Source: Planctomycetota bacterium (GTDB lineage Bacteria; Planctomycetota; Planctomycetia; Pirellulales; UBA7805). From it: a stretch of DNA of 35,710 bases. Of this stretch, positions 16,400-24,651 are shown piece after piece. The notes below the pieces were generated by a model, which did no database searches, was not told the DNA's origin, and saw nothing but the letters and a program-made list of their open reading frames with translations. Location: NCBI GenBank assembly GCA_021413705.1, contig JAIOPX010000204.1, forward strand, positions 1 through 35,710, given 5' to 3'. Position 1 is the first letter of the stretch. Each line of letters starts with the position of its first letter. The translations under genes and the position numbers were made by a program.

Positions 16400-16734
16400 A
16401 TCTGAGCTTCCCCGGTCCGTGGCCCCCGTTTGCCCTCTGGCTCTATTGTCCCGACGATAGGTGAGTATAGCAAGCAGAGTCGCTCCATCTGCGGTAGGCA
16501 CTTCACGAACCGCCGTCACCTGTATTTCAACCCCGCCTACAATCCAAGGTAACGATCTCGCATCCAAACGGCAGCTGGAAAGGGGAAACCTGGCTGTTTA
16601 GGCCGGATGTCGTTGACCTTCCGATGGTTGTTATCTAGCATGATAATGCGGACTTGGGGCGGAAACATGCATCTGTCTCCCTTCCAGCCGCAATCTCCCA
16701 CCAGCCCCCCGGGTCTCATTGGAGTCGCATACTC
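16400..16734. other. Divergent intergenic region between VWA and hydrolase-like genes
   Basis: About 335 bp. The only element I can support is the extended -10 site at 16464-16472 on the minus strand. No second gene, repeat or RNA is visible, and the in-frame extensions of both flanking genes into this region have poor protein character. Confidence 0.4.
16464..16472 (-). promoter_or_regulatory. Extended -10 promoter of the VWA gene
   Basis: The minus strand reads TGCTATACT (16472-16464): a TGn extension followed by TATACT (5/6). There is no good -35, as is usual for extended -10 promoters. The predicted transcript would start near 16457, which fits translation from the TTG at 16399. Confidence 0.4.
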
Positions 16735-17736
16735 ATGACGCATTGGCACACTGACGGGTTCCGCCCTGGAGGCACCTGGCGAAATGGCCTTTGGAGGGTG
16801 GGAGTTTCGGCACTGCTGCTGTCGGTCATGGGGACCGCAGTTCATGCTGCCCCTCCCGCAGGCCCCAAAACCGGCCCCTCTGGAACTCACGATGACGGTC
16901 CGGCCGAACCTATGGTGGTGCCACTCCAGACGCGGGATGGAGTCCAGTTGAAGTGTACGTTTTACCCCAGCACCAAAGGGAAGAAGGCCGTGCCTGTGGT
17001 GATCCTGCACGAATGGAAGGGAAAACGGAGCGACTACAAAGATTTGGCACTGTTTCTCCAGTCGAAGGGCCATGCGGTCATGGTGCCCGACCTGCGTGGG
17101 CACGGTGAAAGCACCACGATGAGGATCGGGCCGGATAAGACGATAACCCTCAAGGCGATCAAAATCAAGAAAAAAGATATCGAGTTGATGGTCCTCGAAG
17201 ACATGGAGGCGGTGAAGCGATTTCTCAGAGATGAGAAGAATAATGAAGGAGAATTGAATCTCGAGAAGCTATGCATCATCGGGGTAGAAATGGGAGCCGT
17301 GGTGGCCGCCAACTGGGCGCTGCTGGATTGGGATACCCCGGTGTTTCCACCTCCTCACAAGCGCGGCCAGGACGTGAAGGCTCTGGTGCTAGTTTCTCCC
17401 GAATGGTCCTTCAAGGGCGTGTCGATGGCTCCGGCTATCGAAAATGCAAAATTGCAGGCCAATCTTTCGATCATGCTCATGGTCGGCTCCAAGGATACAA
17501 AAGCATTGGAAGCCGCTGAGAAAATAGAGAACAAACTAGCTCGCTTTCATCCCGAGCCGGCTGATGGAGAAGCGAAATCGAAAAAAACGCTCTATATGGT
17601 CAAGCTGGACACATCGCTTCAAGGGGCGAAGCTGGTCAACCAGGTCGAATTGAAGACCGACCGCATCATCTCTGGATTCATTGATTTGCGGCTCGTCGAG
17701 CAGTCGTTCCCATGGAGCGAACGACGGAGACCCTAA
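16735..17736 (+). CDS. Exported alpha/beta-hydrolase-fold protein lacking catalytic residues
   Basis: About 333 residues. The signal peptide ends near AVHAAP (residues ~1-32), so it is exported; the ATG at 16735 is chosen because it places that peptide at the N-terminus. The fold is clear: VPVVILHEWKGKRSDYKDLALFLQSKGHAVMVPDLRGHGEST is the strand 3-strand 4 region of an alpha/beta hydrolase, and LSIMLMVGSKDTKALEAAEKI is the strand 7 region. The nucleophile elbow, normally G-x-S-x-G, reads G-V-E-M-G, with Glu at ~185 in place of Ser. The position where the catalytic His is expected (TSLQGAKL) has Gln ~296. It is therefore likely a non-hydrolytic binding or scaffold protein, or uses unusual chemistry. 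A palindromic repeat follows. Confidence 0.82.
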   Translation: MTHWHTDGFRPGGTWRNGLWRVGVSALLLSVMGTAVHAAPPAGPKTGPSGTHDDGPAEPMVVPLQTRDGVQLKCTFYPSTKGKKAVPVVILHEWKGKRSDYKDLALFLQSKGHAVMVPDLRGHGESTTMRIGPDKTITLKAIKIKKKDIELMVLEDMEAVKRFLRDEKNNEGELNLEKLCIIGVEMGAVVAANWALLDWDTPVFPPPHKRGQDVKALVLVSPEWSFKGVSMAPAIENAKLQANLSIMLMVGSKDTKALEAAEKIENKLARFHPEPADGEAKSKKTLYMVKLDTSLQGAKLVNQVELKTDRIISGFIDLRLVEQSFPWSERRRP

Positions 17737-17750
17737 GGGGAGAGACAAGG

Positions 17751-17819
17751 CCCGCGGGGGCGTAAGACCCCTGTTCTCTCCTGCTCGAACAAACAGGGGG
17801 CTCACGCCCCCCGCTCGCT
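17751..17819. repeat. Palindromic intergenic repeat, family A copy 2
   Basis: Inverted half-elements at 17751-17773 and 17794-17819 share the GGGGCGTAAG/GGGGCGTGAG core with the element after dnaA. The element lies exactly between the converging hydrolase-like and LysM genes, so it may serve both as a 3' hairpin. Confidence 0.55.
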
Positions 17820-17821
17820 AT

Positions 17822-18607
17822 TCATCGCGATGACTCTCGACTCGTCAGCGCCCCCGCTGGAATCGGCACCAGATGAGGAAACCGACTCAGATCCTCGGCA
17901 GGCAAGGAGGCAGCAGAAGCAGCCGGCGCCGACTGAGGAGGAATCCTCAACACGGTGCCGATCGGCAACATGTCGGCGCTGCGCAATTGGTTCCGATTCG
18001 CCTCCAAGATCTCCGCAAATCGACCGGACGATCCTAGATAGCGTGTCGCCAGTGTGGAGAGCGTATCTCCATCTACGACGGTATGAGAACGCCATGGCCC
18101 TGGTCGCTCAGCAGGGGGGGCTGGGCGATCGACCGCGCGGGGAATGTTTGACGCAATTTCGGGCGCGGGACGTGGCACTGGAGAGAGTGGGGGCGTCTGG
18201 CGCACGTTTCCGCGCAAGTCCGGCAGTGGCGGAGGCGATTGGGGACTCTCTGGAACTGTTTTAGCCCCTGAATCTGCATCTTGAGCTTTTGAGGTGAATC
18301 CCGGTGGCAACCGCGGGGGCGTCAGCCTCAACTTCGCCGAGCTGTTTAAGTCGCCAGGCAACGGGGACCCCACGGTCCCCAAAGAGTTGGTTCCCGCAAC
18401 TGCCGGCAAGGGAACCCCTTGCGAAGCGGCCGATGCGCTGACACCGGCTGTCGCAGAAGCAACAGCATCCCGATCACGTAGTGGCAGCGTGGCGGTCGAT
18501 TGAGCGGGTGTCTGCGTCTCTGTTGCCGGTTTACGGAAACAGAGTGCAGCGACCGTTCCCGCCACCAGAACCGTTCCAACGACGGCCAATTTGGTCCGCA
18601 GGGTCAT
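17822..18607 (-). CDS. Membrane-anchored LysM-domain protein
   Basis: About 261 residues. The N-terminus MTLRTKLAVVGTVLVAGTVAALCF is a signal anchor or uncleaved signal, then a long Pro/Ser/Ala-rich linker (~30-165), and one LysM module (~173-224): HTVVDGDTLSTLATRYLGSSGRFAEILEANRNQL... LPIGTVLRIP, a complete module of the peptidoglycan-binding type. The frame continues upstream to 18922, but the added 105 residues are unprotein-like and lie before the anchor, so ATG 18607 is preferred. It probably tethers the protein to the cell wall; there is no enzymatic domain. It lies 236 bp downstream of secDF on the same strand and could be read through from that operon. Confidence 0.82.
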   Translation of the reverse strand: MTLRTKLAVVGTVLVAGTVAALCFRKPATETQTPAQSTATLPLRDRDAVASATAGVSASAASQGVPLPAVAGTNSLGTVGSPLPGDLNSSAKLRLTPPRLPPGFTSKAQDADSGAKTVPESPQSPPPLPDLRGNVRQTPPLSPVPRPAPEIASNIPRAVDRPAPPAERPGPWRSHTVVDGDTLSTLATRYLGSSGRFAEILEANRNQLRSADMLPIGTVLRIPPQSAPAASAASLPAEDLSRFPHLVPIPAGALTSRESSR

Positions 18608-18843
18608 TTCAAGCAACCTGAAATTGGAGAGCCTGGAAGATCTTAGCACGATGTGTGCCATTGCCGGTCGGCAAAGACTGCCGTCCCATCGAATGATATC
18701 GGGCGGGCCGAGCCACAAAAGAACCAATCCGCCTCCATCCCCTACGGCATTGGCTAAGCGCAGGTTCGCCTCTGAGGAAGGTGGCGGTTCTCTGCAAAAT
18801 GACGTGCGATAAGCGAGGCAATCTGCGGCGAATTTAACGCCTG

Positions 18844-21800
18844 TTATGCCGTGCCCGTCGTGGCCTTGCGCTCGGCACTTCGAGCGGAGCGAGGAACGTC
18901 CTTGACCGATCCTTCCATCCAAAGCAGCACGGGTGCCGCAATGTAGATCGAACTGAAAGTTCCAACGATGATCCCGATCAAGAGCGTAAATGAGAATCCA
19001 TGCACGCCAGGACCGCCCACAAAGAACAGCACGCCCACTACCACAAACGTCAGCAAAGAGGTCAACAGGGTTCGACTCAAGGTCTGGTTGACCGCGTCAT
19101 TGACGATCTTCTTCGTGATATGTGGGCTCTTGCCCTTTAACTCGCGAATGCGGTCGAAGATCACGATCGTGTCATTGAGCGAGTAGCCAATCAAAGTCAA
19201 AATCGCCGCCAGGATGACAAGGTTCATCCTGAATCCCTCCATGAACGGGATAAAGGCGAAATACTTGGTCAGTGCCAGGATGCCCACGGTGACCAGCACG
19301 TCATGCACCAAGGCCACGACGGCGGCCAACCCATAGCGAACGTGCTGAAAGCGCAGCCAGAGGTAAGCCACGATCGCCAGGAAACTAATGAACACGGCAG
19401 AGAAAGCCGTCAACTGCATGCTTCCTGCCACTTGGTTTCCAACATTGGTGGCCATCGGAAATACGGGTTCGTCCGCCAGACGGATCTGCAACGCATTGAG
19501 CAGTTTTTGCGTGTCTTGCCGATTGAGCGTCACATCGAGGGTCCATGAGGTCTGGGCCACTTGGCTTTCGCCGACTACATCGGGGTGCGTCACGCGAAAC
19601 TGAAAGTTCAGATCCTGGGGCGTCTTGCCCTCCGACGTGACAGCAGGGTTGGCTTCACCAGGCTCTGCAGCCTTTACCAAGCCTATGCCGCGAGCCGCCT
19701 GACGGATCATTTCACTGAGCACATCCTGCTTGATCTTATCTTCAAAGTTCAATTGGGCACTGGTGCCGCCGACAAACGATTGACCGGCAATTGTATGCTC
19801 ACTCAATTCACTGGCAGCGGCAGTGTCAACTTCGACCTGAGTAGGCTGCACGACAGGCAAGCTGGCAGCACCTGTGGGCTGAACGACGGGGAGAGCCCCA
19901 GCAATCGGTGTTTTTTCTGCAGCATTCGGTTCGGGAGTCTTTTTCCCTGCCTCGGGCTCAACCTGGCCCAGAAACAGCGACTGCGGATCGACGGCCGCAA
20001 ACAAAGTTCTTGCCGATCCGGTCGATCGCTGAGTGCCGTCTCCTGGAGCCGGCTTGCCAGGTTCAGGTGCTGGCGCCGATTTGGCAGGCGCCGGCTTTTC
20101 AGGTGCTGGAGCCTTGGCATCAATGTCCTTGGGAACCGTAGCATCAGGCGCGAGTGCTCCCGCGATCGTCTTGACTTCGTCCTGCTCAAAAGTCAAACGG
20201 TTTGTTTTCAGCTCTCCTTTGAACACCTGTTTCAGTGCATCTTGAACCACCTTGGTGTTCGACTGCACTGTCTCGATGTCGAAAATCTTGTTCCCTTCTC
20301 CCACTCCAGAGGCCGTGACAGCATCGAGTCGCGCAGCTTCGGGGGCTTTTTCAGAATACTCCTTGAGCCGGGCCTCGACCTGTTTTTGTGTTTGCTTGTC
20401 CTTGAAAACCACCTCGATCTTGGTTCCGCCACGGAAGTCGATGTCCAGAAATTCTGAACCACGCAGGAAAACCGCCACCAAGCCAATCGCAATGACGGCC
20501 TGGGAAGCTGCGATACAATAGGGCATCGCCCGCACAAAGTTGACGTTGGTTTCTCCAATCGCCTTGGTCATCCGCAACGTCGTGATCCAGCGATTCCTTT
20601 CGCAAACGTCGAATACCAGCCGGGCACAAAAGATGGCCGTGAACATGCTGATCAAAATACCCAAAATGAGCGTGACGGCAAAACCCTTGAGCTGCTCGGT
20701 GCCAACCGCGTAAAGGACGACGGCTGTAATGATGTTGGTCGCATTGGAATCCACGATGGTTCTTGTCGCCCGACTGAATCCGTTGCGAATTGCCATGCGC
20801 AGCGCAGACCCGCGTTCCAACTCTTCCCGCATGCGCTCATAGATCAACACGTTGGCATCGACGGACATACCGACGGTCAGCACCAGCCCCGCCAGTCCGG
20901 CCAGTGTGAATGCCGCCTGCACGCTTACCATAATCGCCACGACCAACAAAAGGTTGAGCAACACCGCCACGCCAGCAACCAGCCCGGCAAATCGGTAATA
21001 AGCGATCATGGCCAACGGCACAATTACCAACGAAATCATGATGGCCAGCGCACCTTGGCGAATCGTCTCTTCACCCAGCGTGGCATCGGCCCGCATTTCG
21101 CTGATCGGCGTCGGATTAAGCTTAGCCGGCAAGCTTCCTGCATCGAGCACTCCCACGAGCCACTCAACCTCAGCCTTGCTGAAATCGCCCGTAATCTGCC
21201 CTTTCTCGCTGATGCGTGACTGTAGATTTGGCGCGGAAAGAACCTGATCGTCCAACACGATACCCAACTTGCGAACCAGACTTCCTTTGGGCAGATTGTT
21301 ACCGGTCAGATCCCCGAACAGCCGAGCCCCCTCACTGTTAAATTCGAAGTCCACGCTGTGCTTCAAGTCCGGGCCAATTTGAGTGCGTGCCAACTTGAGA
21401 TACCTACCTTCCACGTTCTGGGAATCAACCAGCACGAGCACGTCGATCCCTTCGCCGCGGCGGCTGTCGCGCGAAACGAAACTCCGGTCCCGATCACCGT
21501 TCATGTTAACACCGAATCGAGGTCTGCCGTCTTCTCCTAGTCCAACATGAATCCAACGCGCCTTCAAAACCCCCAGAATCACCAATTTTTGGGTCTTGCC
21601 GTCGATCGTGCGAGTGACCAGATCCTTATCGGCCAACGCGGCGGCCACATCCTTGGCGGGAACATCAAACCACTGCGCCCTTACCTGTCCTCCAAGCGTG
21701 ACCACTTTTTCGGGGAGAGGCGGCTTCTCGCCGGGCTTGGCTCCTTGGGCATCGGCAGCTCGCTTATCTTCGAGCGATTTCGCCTCGCCGATCAAATACT

Positions 21801-22806
21801 CCGTCACCTCGTCCTTGCTGCTGTGCCGTGCATCCGTCGAGGGATCTTCCACCTTCCAGTCCACGCGGCGAGCCCGCTCGACAATCGCCTGATCGGCATT
21901 CGGATCAGCGAGAATGCGAAACTCCAGGTGTCCCGTGGTCTGCAGGATCTGCTTAAGCATCGCCACTTCGGTCGGATCGACTTCGGGCACGATGACTTCG
22001 ATCGCATCCTTGCCGATACTGCGAATCGTGACGAGCTTCACACCCGCGGGATCGACCCGCTTGGTGATTGCACCGATGAGCCGTTTCATCAGCTCCTCAG
22101 AACTTCCACCACCGGAGAGAATGGAGTCCCTGTCCCCTTTATCCAATTCGTAGGCCAGAATCGTTCCGCCGTTGAGATCGATACCCAGCTTCGGCGGCCA
22201 ACGCAACCACATCAGCGCCAATGCAGAAAGGATCGCCAAGGCCACCACGGTAAACTTCCAGCTTGCCTCGGGCATCCGCAACAGGGGCCCAATCCAGGTG
22301 CCAAATGCCACCGACACCAGCACCACCAATGCCAATAGCCCCAGCACGCTGTACCAGGCTCTGTACCAAGGGGTGGCCGTAGCGGCCAGTCCAGCCTTGA
22401 ATTCCTCTATGGTCAACGTGCCATTGCCGTCCTTGTCCCATTTCCCAAAGAAGCTCTTCGCTTCACTGGCGTCGATGCCAGATTTTTCGCCGACCATCTC
22501 CTCGACCGTCAGCCTCAGATCGCCATCTTGATCCAGCGTCTTGTATGTTTTCTCGGGGGTCAGCGGCACTTTGTTCACCCGGGGCTTTTCGGGCTCAGGC
22601 TTCACCGGAGCGGCCTCGGCGGCTGTCGCTTGACTTACTTCCTTGGTTGGCTCGGACGCTGTCGCCTGACTCACTTCCTTGGTTGGCTCGGAGGCTGTCG
22701 CCTGACTCACCGCTGTGGTTTGTCCTGAAGCGGTCGTCGACGGGCTCAAGCTCCCCCACGTCACCAGACACAGTGCCGCCAATGTGAGTGCAATTCGCTG
22801 ATTCAT
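18844..22806 (-). CDS. secDF: Fused protein translocase subunit SecDF with N-terminal EF-hands
   Basis: 1320 residues, far longer than ordinary SecDF fusions (~740-860). SecDF uses the proton gradient to help pull secreted proteins across the membrane. Order: signal peptide (~1-28); 12-residue tandem repeats (~35-63); two EF-hand loops at 92-103 (DQDGDLRLTVEE) and 124-135 (DKDGNGTLTIEE); two membrane segments (~150-175, ~184-201); SecD motif GIDLNGG ~208; the large SecD periplasmic domain and its membrane bundle (VGMSVDANVLIYERMREEL); SecF with FLDIDFRGGTKIEV (~787-800); an outsized SecF periplasmic region with a Pro/Ala/Lys-rich segment (~890-925); and the SecF bundle with LIGYSLNDTIVIFDRIREL (~1205-1225). 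AAGGAG lies 6 nt before the ATG. It is preceded by yajC (44 bp) and tgt, the classical gene order. Confidence 0.97.
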   Translation of the reverse strand: MNQRIALTLAALCLVTWGSLSPSTTASGQTTAVSQATASEPTKEVSQATASEPTKEVSQATAAEAAPVKPEPEKPRVNKVPLTPEKTYKTLDQDGDLRLTVEEMVGEKSGIDASEAKSFFGKWDKDGNGTLTIEEFKAGLAATATPWYRAWYSVLGLLALVVLVSVAFGTWIGPLLRMPEASWKFTVVALAILSALALMWLRWPPKLGIDLNGGTILAYELDKGDRDSILSGGGSSEELMKRLIGAITKRVDPAGVKLVTIRSIGKDAIEVIVPEVDPTEVAMLKQILQTTGHLEFRILADPNADQAIVERARRVDWKVEDPSTDARHSSKDEVTEYLIGEAKSLEDKRAADAQGAKPGEKPPLPEKVVTLGGQVRAQWFDVPAKDVAAALADKDLVTRTIDGKTQKLVILGVLKARWIHVGLGEDGRPRFGVNMNGDRDRSFVSRDSRRGEGIDVLVLVDSQNVEGRYLKLARTQIGPDLKHSVDFEFNSEGARLFGDLTGNNLPKGSLVRKLGIVLDDQVLSAPNLQSRISEKGQITGDFSKAEVEWLVGVLDAGSLPAKLNPTPISEMRADATLGEETIRQGALAIMISLVIVPLAMIAYYRFAGLVAGVAVLLNLLLVVAIMVSVQAAFTLAGLAGLVLTVGMSVDANVLIYERMREELERGSALRMAIRNGFSRATRTIVDSNATNIITAVVLYAVGTEQLKGFAVTLILGILISMFTAIFCARLVFDVCERNRWITTLRMTKAIGETNVNFVRAMPYCIAASQAVIAIGLVAVFLRGSEFLDIDFRGGTKIEVVFKDKQTQKQVEARLKEYSEKAPEAARLDAVTASGVGEGNKIFDIETVQSNTKVVQDALKQVFKGELKTNRLTFEQDEVKTIAGALAPDATVPKDIDAKAPAPEKPAPAKSAPAPEPGKPAPGDGTQRSTGSARTLFAAVDPQSLFLGQVEPEAGKKTPEPNAAEKTPIAGALPVVQPTGAASLPVVQPTQVEVDTAAASELSEHTIAGQSFVGGTSAQLNFEDKIKQDVLSEMIRQAARGIGLVKAAEPGEANPAVTSEGKTPQDLNFQFRVTHPDVVGESQVAQTSWTLDVTLNRQDTQKLLNALQIRLADEPVFPMATNVGNQVAGSMQLTAFSAVFISFLAIVAYLWLRFQHVRYGLAAVVALVHDVLVTVGILALTKYFAFIPFMEGFRMNLVILAAILTLIGYSLNDTIVIFDRIRELKGKSPHITKKIVNDAVNQTLSRTLLTSLLTFVVVGVLFFVGGPGVHGFSFTLLIGIIVGTFSSIYIAAPVLLWMEGSVKDVPRSARSAERKATTGTA
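22622..22710. repeat. 36-bp tandem repeat inside secDF
   Basis: Two full 36-bp units (22622-22657, 22658-22693) and a partial third (from 22694) encode (Q)ATASEPTKEVS repeats between the signal peptide and the EF-hands. The units are nearly identical in DNA, so the expansion is recent and copy number may vary between strains. Confidence 0.8.
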
Positions 22807-22850
22807 CCCGATCTCCTTGACTGATCCACAATGGCACCGGACGTGCGCCG

Positions 22851-23255
22851 CTATTTTTTCTCGTCTTCGGCCTTATCTGACTTGCCCCCCTCGACTCGAG
22901 AAATCGAGTCGAGAGTGACTCTGATTTTGGTACCCGTCGTTTCATCGATGGTGACGGTCACTTCGTTGGCTTCGCGTAGGACGTTGGCCACGATCCCCTT
23001 GATGCCCCCCACCGTTACCACCCGATCATTCTTCTTGAGATTCAGCAACATCTCCTTATGGAGTGACTGCTTTTTCTTTTCTGGACGCACGAGCATGAAG
23101 TAGCCCAGCATCAAAATGATGGCCACGGGGAGCATGAAATTCAAAGAATTGCCTCCCCCGGCGCCGGCACCTCCTCCAGCATTGGGATCGGCGGCCGGCG
23201 GAGTTTGCCCCGCGGCTTGAGCAATCAGCTCCAGGTGAGCCAACAATGTATTCAT
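22851..23255 (-). CDS. yajC: Preprotein translocase accessory subunit YajC
   Basis: About 134 residues. It has a short N-terminal segment with a Gly/Ala-rich part (ADPNAGGGAGAGGG), one membrane helix (FMLPVAIILMLGYFMLVRP), the typical YajC follow-on EKKKQSLHKEMLLNLKKNDRVVTVGGIKG, and a small soluble domain ending in a Lys/Asp/Glu-rich tail. YajC associates with SecDF at the inner membrane translocon. The frame opens at a TTG (23267), but the ATG at 23255 is preferred; neither has a good Shine-Dalgarno site. It lies between tgt and secDF, an order conserved in many bacteria, and a likely promoter lies ~90 bp upstream, so yajC-secDF may be transcribed separately from tgt. Confidence 0.93.
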   Translation of the reverse strand: MNTLLAHLELIAQAAGQTPPAADPNAGGGAGAGGGNSLNFMLPVAIILMLGYFMLVRPEKKKQSLHKEMLLNLKKNDRVVTVGGIKGIVANVLREANEVTVTIDETTGTKIRVTLDSISRVEGGKSDKAEDEKK

Positions 23256-23345
23256 TCCATTACCCAATGTTTATTAGTGCCAACAGAAACGGCCCGAAGC
23301 CCCCACCTAGGGACCGGGCCACGAGCAGGCCAGGCATTGCGGGGT

Positions 23346-23374
23346 ATCATAAGGCGTTATGGCATAAGGAGCAA
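23346..23374 (-). promoter_or_regulatory. Likely promoter of yajC-secDF
   Basis: On the minus strand: GAGCAA on the plus strand gives TTGCTC (23374-23369), then 17 bp, then TATGAT (23351-23346, 5/6). The -35 is weak (3/6). The leader to the yajC ATG would be ~85 nt and contains a GC-rich inverted repeat (23291-23320). Confidence 0.4.
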
Positions 23375-23446
23375 GGGCAGGTGCTAGTACTTCAGAGGTC
23401 GCCACTAGCCTCCTTCAAAACCATACGCAACTGTATCGGCCTCTGT

Positions 23447-24556
23447 TCAACCTGCGTCGCTCCAGCCTGCCCTTCGCTCAGTGCAAAACTGTGCAAAGCG
23501 ATCTGCCGCAATCGCCTCCCGTGAGGCAGCCAAGAGCCGTTGGTAGTAGGTCAGGTTGTGAATGGTCAGCAGGATCGGCCCCAACATCTCGCCAGCCACA
23601 AACAGATGCCTCAAATAGCCGCGGCTATGTCGGCAGGCCGCACAGGGACACCCACTCTCCAGCGGCTTTGGATCTCGCTGATGCTTGAGGTTGCGGAGCC
23701 GAATCGGTCCCGCATCAGTGAACGCCAATGCGTTGCGCCCGTTGCGGGTCGGCATTACGCAGTCAAACAGGTCGATGCCCAGGCCGATGGCCATCAGCAG
23801 ATCTTCCGGTCGGCCGACCCCCATCAGATACCGTGGACGGTCCGCAAGCATGGCCGGCATGGTGGCCTGAAGCGTTTCTCGCATTTGGTCGGGTGTTTCC
23901 CCTACACTCAACCCACCGACGGCATAGCCGGGAAAATTCATGCTTGCGAGCCTCTCGGCACAATCGACTCGCAACACCGGATCGAGGCCACCCTGCACGA
24001 TGGCGAACAAGCACTGATCCGGCCTTTGAGCAACAGCCTGACAGCGAGCCGCCCAGCGAATGCTGCGTTCGGTGGCCTCCCGCAACTGTTCAGGAGGGCA
24101 GGGGAGGGCGACTACATGGTCGAGCACCATGGCCACGTCGCTCCCCAGATTCTGCTGGATCGCAATCGCCCGTTCGGGGCTCAGCTCGATCGTCGAGCCA
24201 TCGATGTGCGAACGAAAGACCGCCTGTTCTTCACTGACGACTGTCCGCTCGGCGAGACTGTAAACCTGAAATCCACCACTATCCGTGAGAATCGGCCCCG
24301 ACCAACCCATCATGGCGTGGAGCCCGCCGAGATCGCGGACTACTTCATCACCCGGCCGCAGGGCGAGATGATAGGTGTTCGACAGCACCATCTGGGCGCC
24401 CGTGGCGGCGATCTGCTGGGCAGTGAGTCCCTTGACCGTTCCCTGGGTGCCAACCGGCATGAAGGCCGGCATTTGCACAGGACCATGGGGCGTGTGAAAC
24501 GTACTGAGCCGCGCGGCTGTGCCTGCATCTTGGTGATGGAGTTCAAACCGAAACAT
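23447..24556 (-). CDS. tgt: tRNA-guanine transglycosylase (Tgt)
   Basis: 369 residues, the normal bacterial length. The enzyme exchanges guanine-34 for preQ1 in tRNAs with GUN anticodons, a step in queuosine synthesis. Visible motifs: [54 protein letters not shown], and the active-site stretch [17 protein letters not shown] with its nucleophilic Asp. The zinc site is complete: C303, C305, C308 ([13 protein letters not shown]) and H333 (TIHN). It is on the same strand as, and upstream of, yajC-secDF, and 95 bp downstream of the spoIID-like gene. The queuosine biosynthesis partners queA/queC/queD are not in the window. Confidence 0.97.
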   Translation of the reverse strand: MFRFELHHQDAGTAARLSTFHTPHGPVQMPAFMPVGTQGTVKGLTAQQIAATGAQMVLSNTYHLALRPGDEVVRDLGGLHAMMGWSGPILTDSGGFQVYSLAERTVVSEEQAVFRSHIDGSTIELSPERAIAIQQNLGSDVAMVLDHVVALPCPPEQLREATERSIRWAARCQAVAQRPDQCLFAIVQGGLDPVLRVDCAERLASMNFPGYAVGGLSVGETPDQMRETLQATMPAMLADRPRYLMGVGRPEDLLMAIGLGIDLFDCVMPTRNGRNALAFTDAGPIRLRNLKHQRDPKPLESGCPCAACRHSRGYLRHLFVAGEMLGPILLTIHNLTYYQRLLAASREAIAADRFAQFCTERRAGWSDAG

Positions 24557-24651
24557 GAGGTAATCAACTTTCCAAATCTATATCTAATACCAGCGTTTCA
24601 CCTCGCCGGAGGCTCGTATCCAACCCCGGCAACCTCCGCTCAAACAAACTG

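Noticed and set aside
17822..18922. Longer LysM protein beginning at 18922
   Set aside because: The extra 105 residues precede the membrane anchor and look random; ATG 18607 fits the anchor.
19561..20457. 298-codon plus-strand frame opposite secDF
   Set aside because: Antisense shadow of the SecF region; Arg/Ser/Cys-rich and without recognisable motifs.
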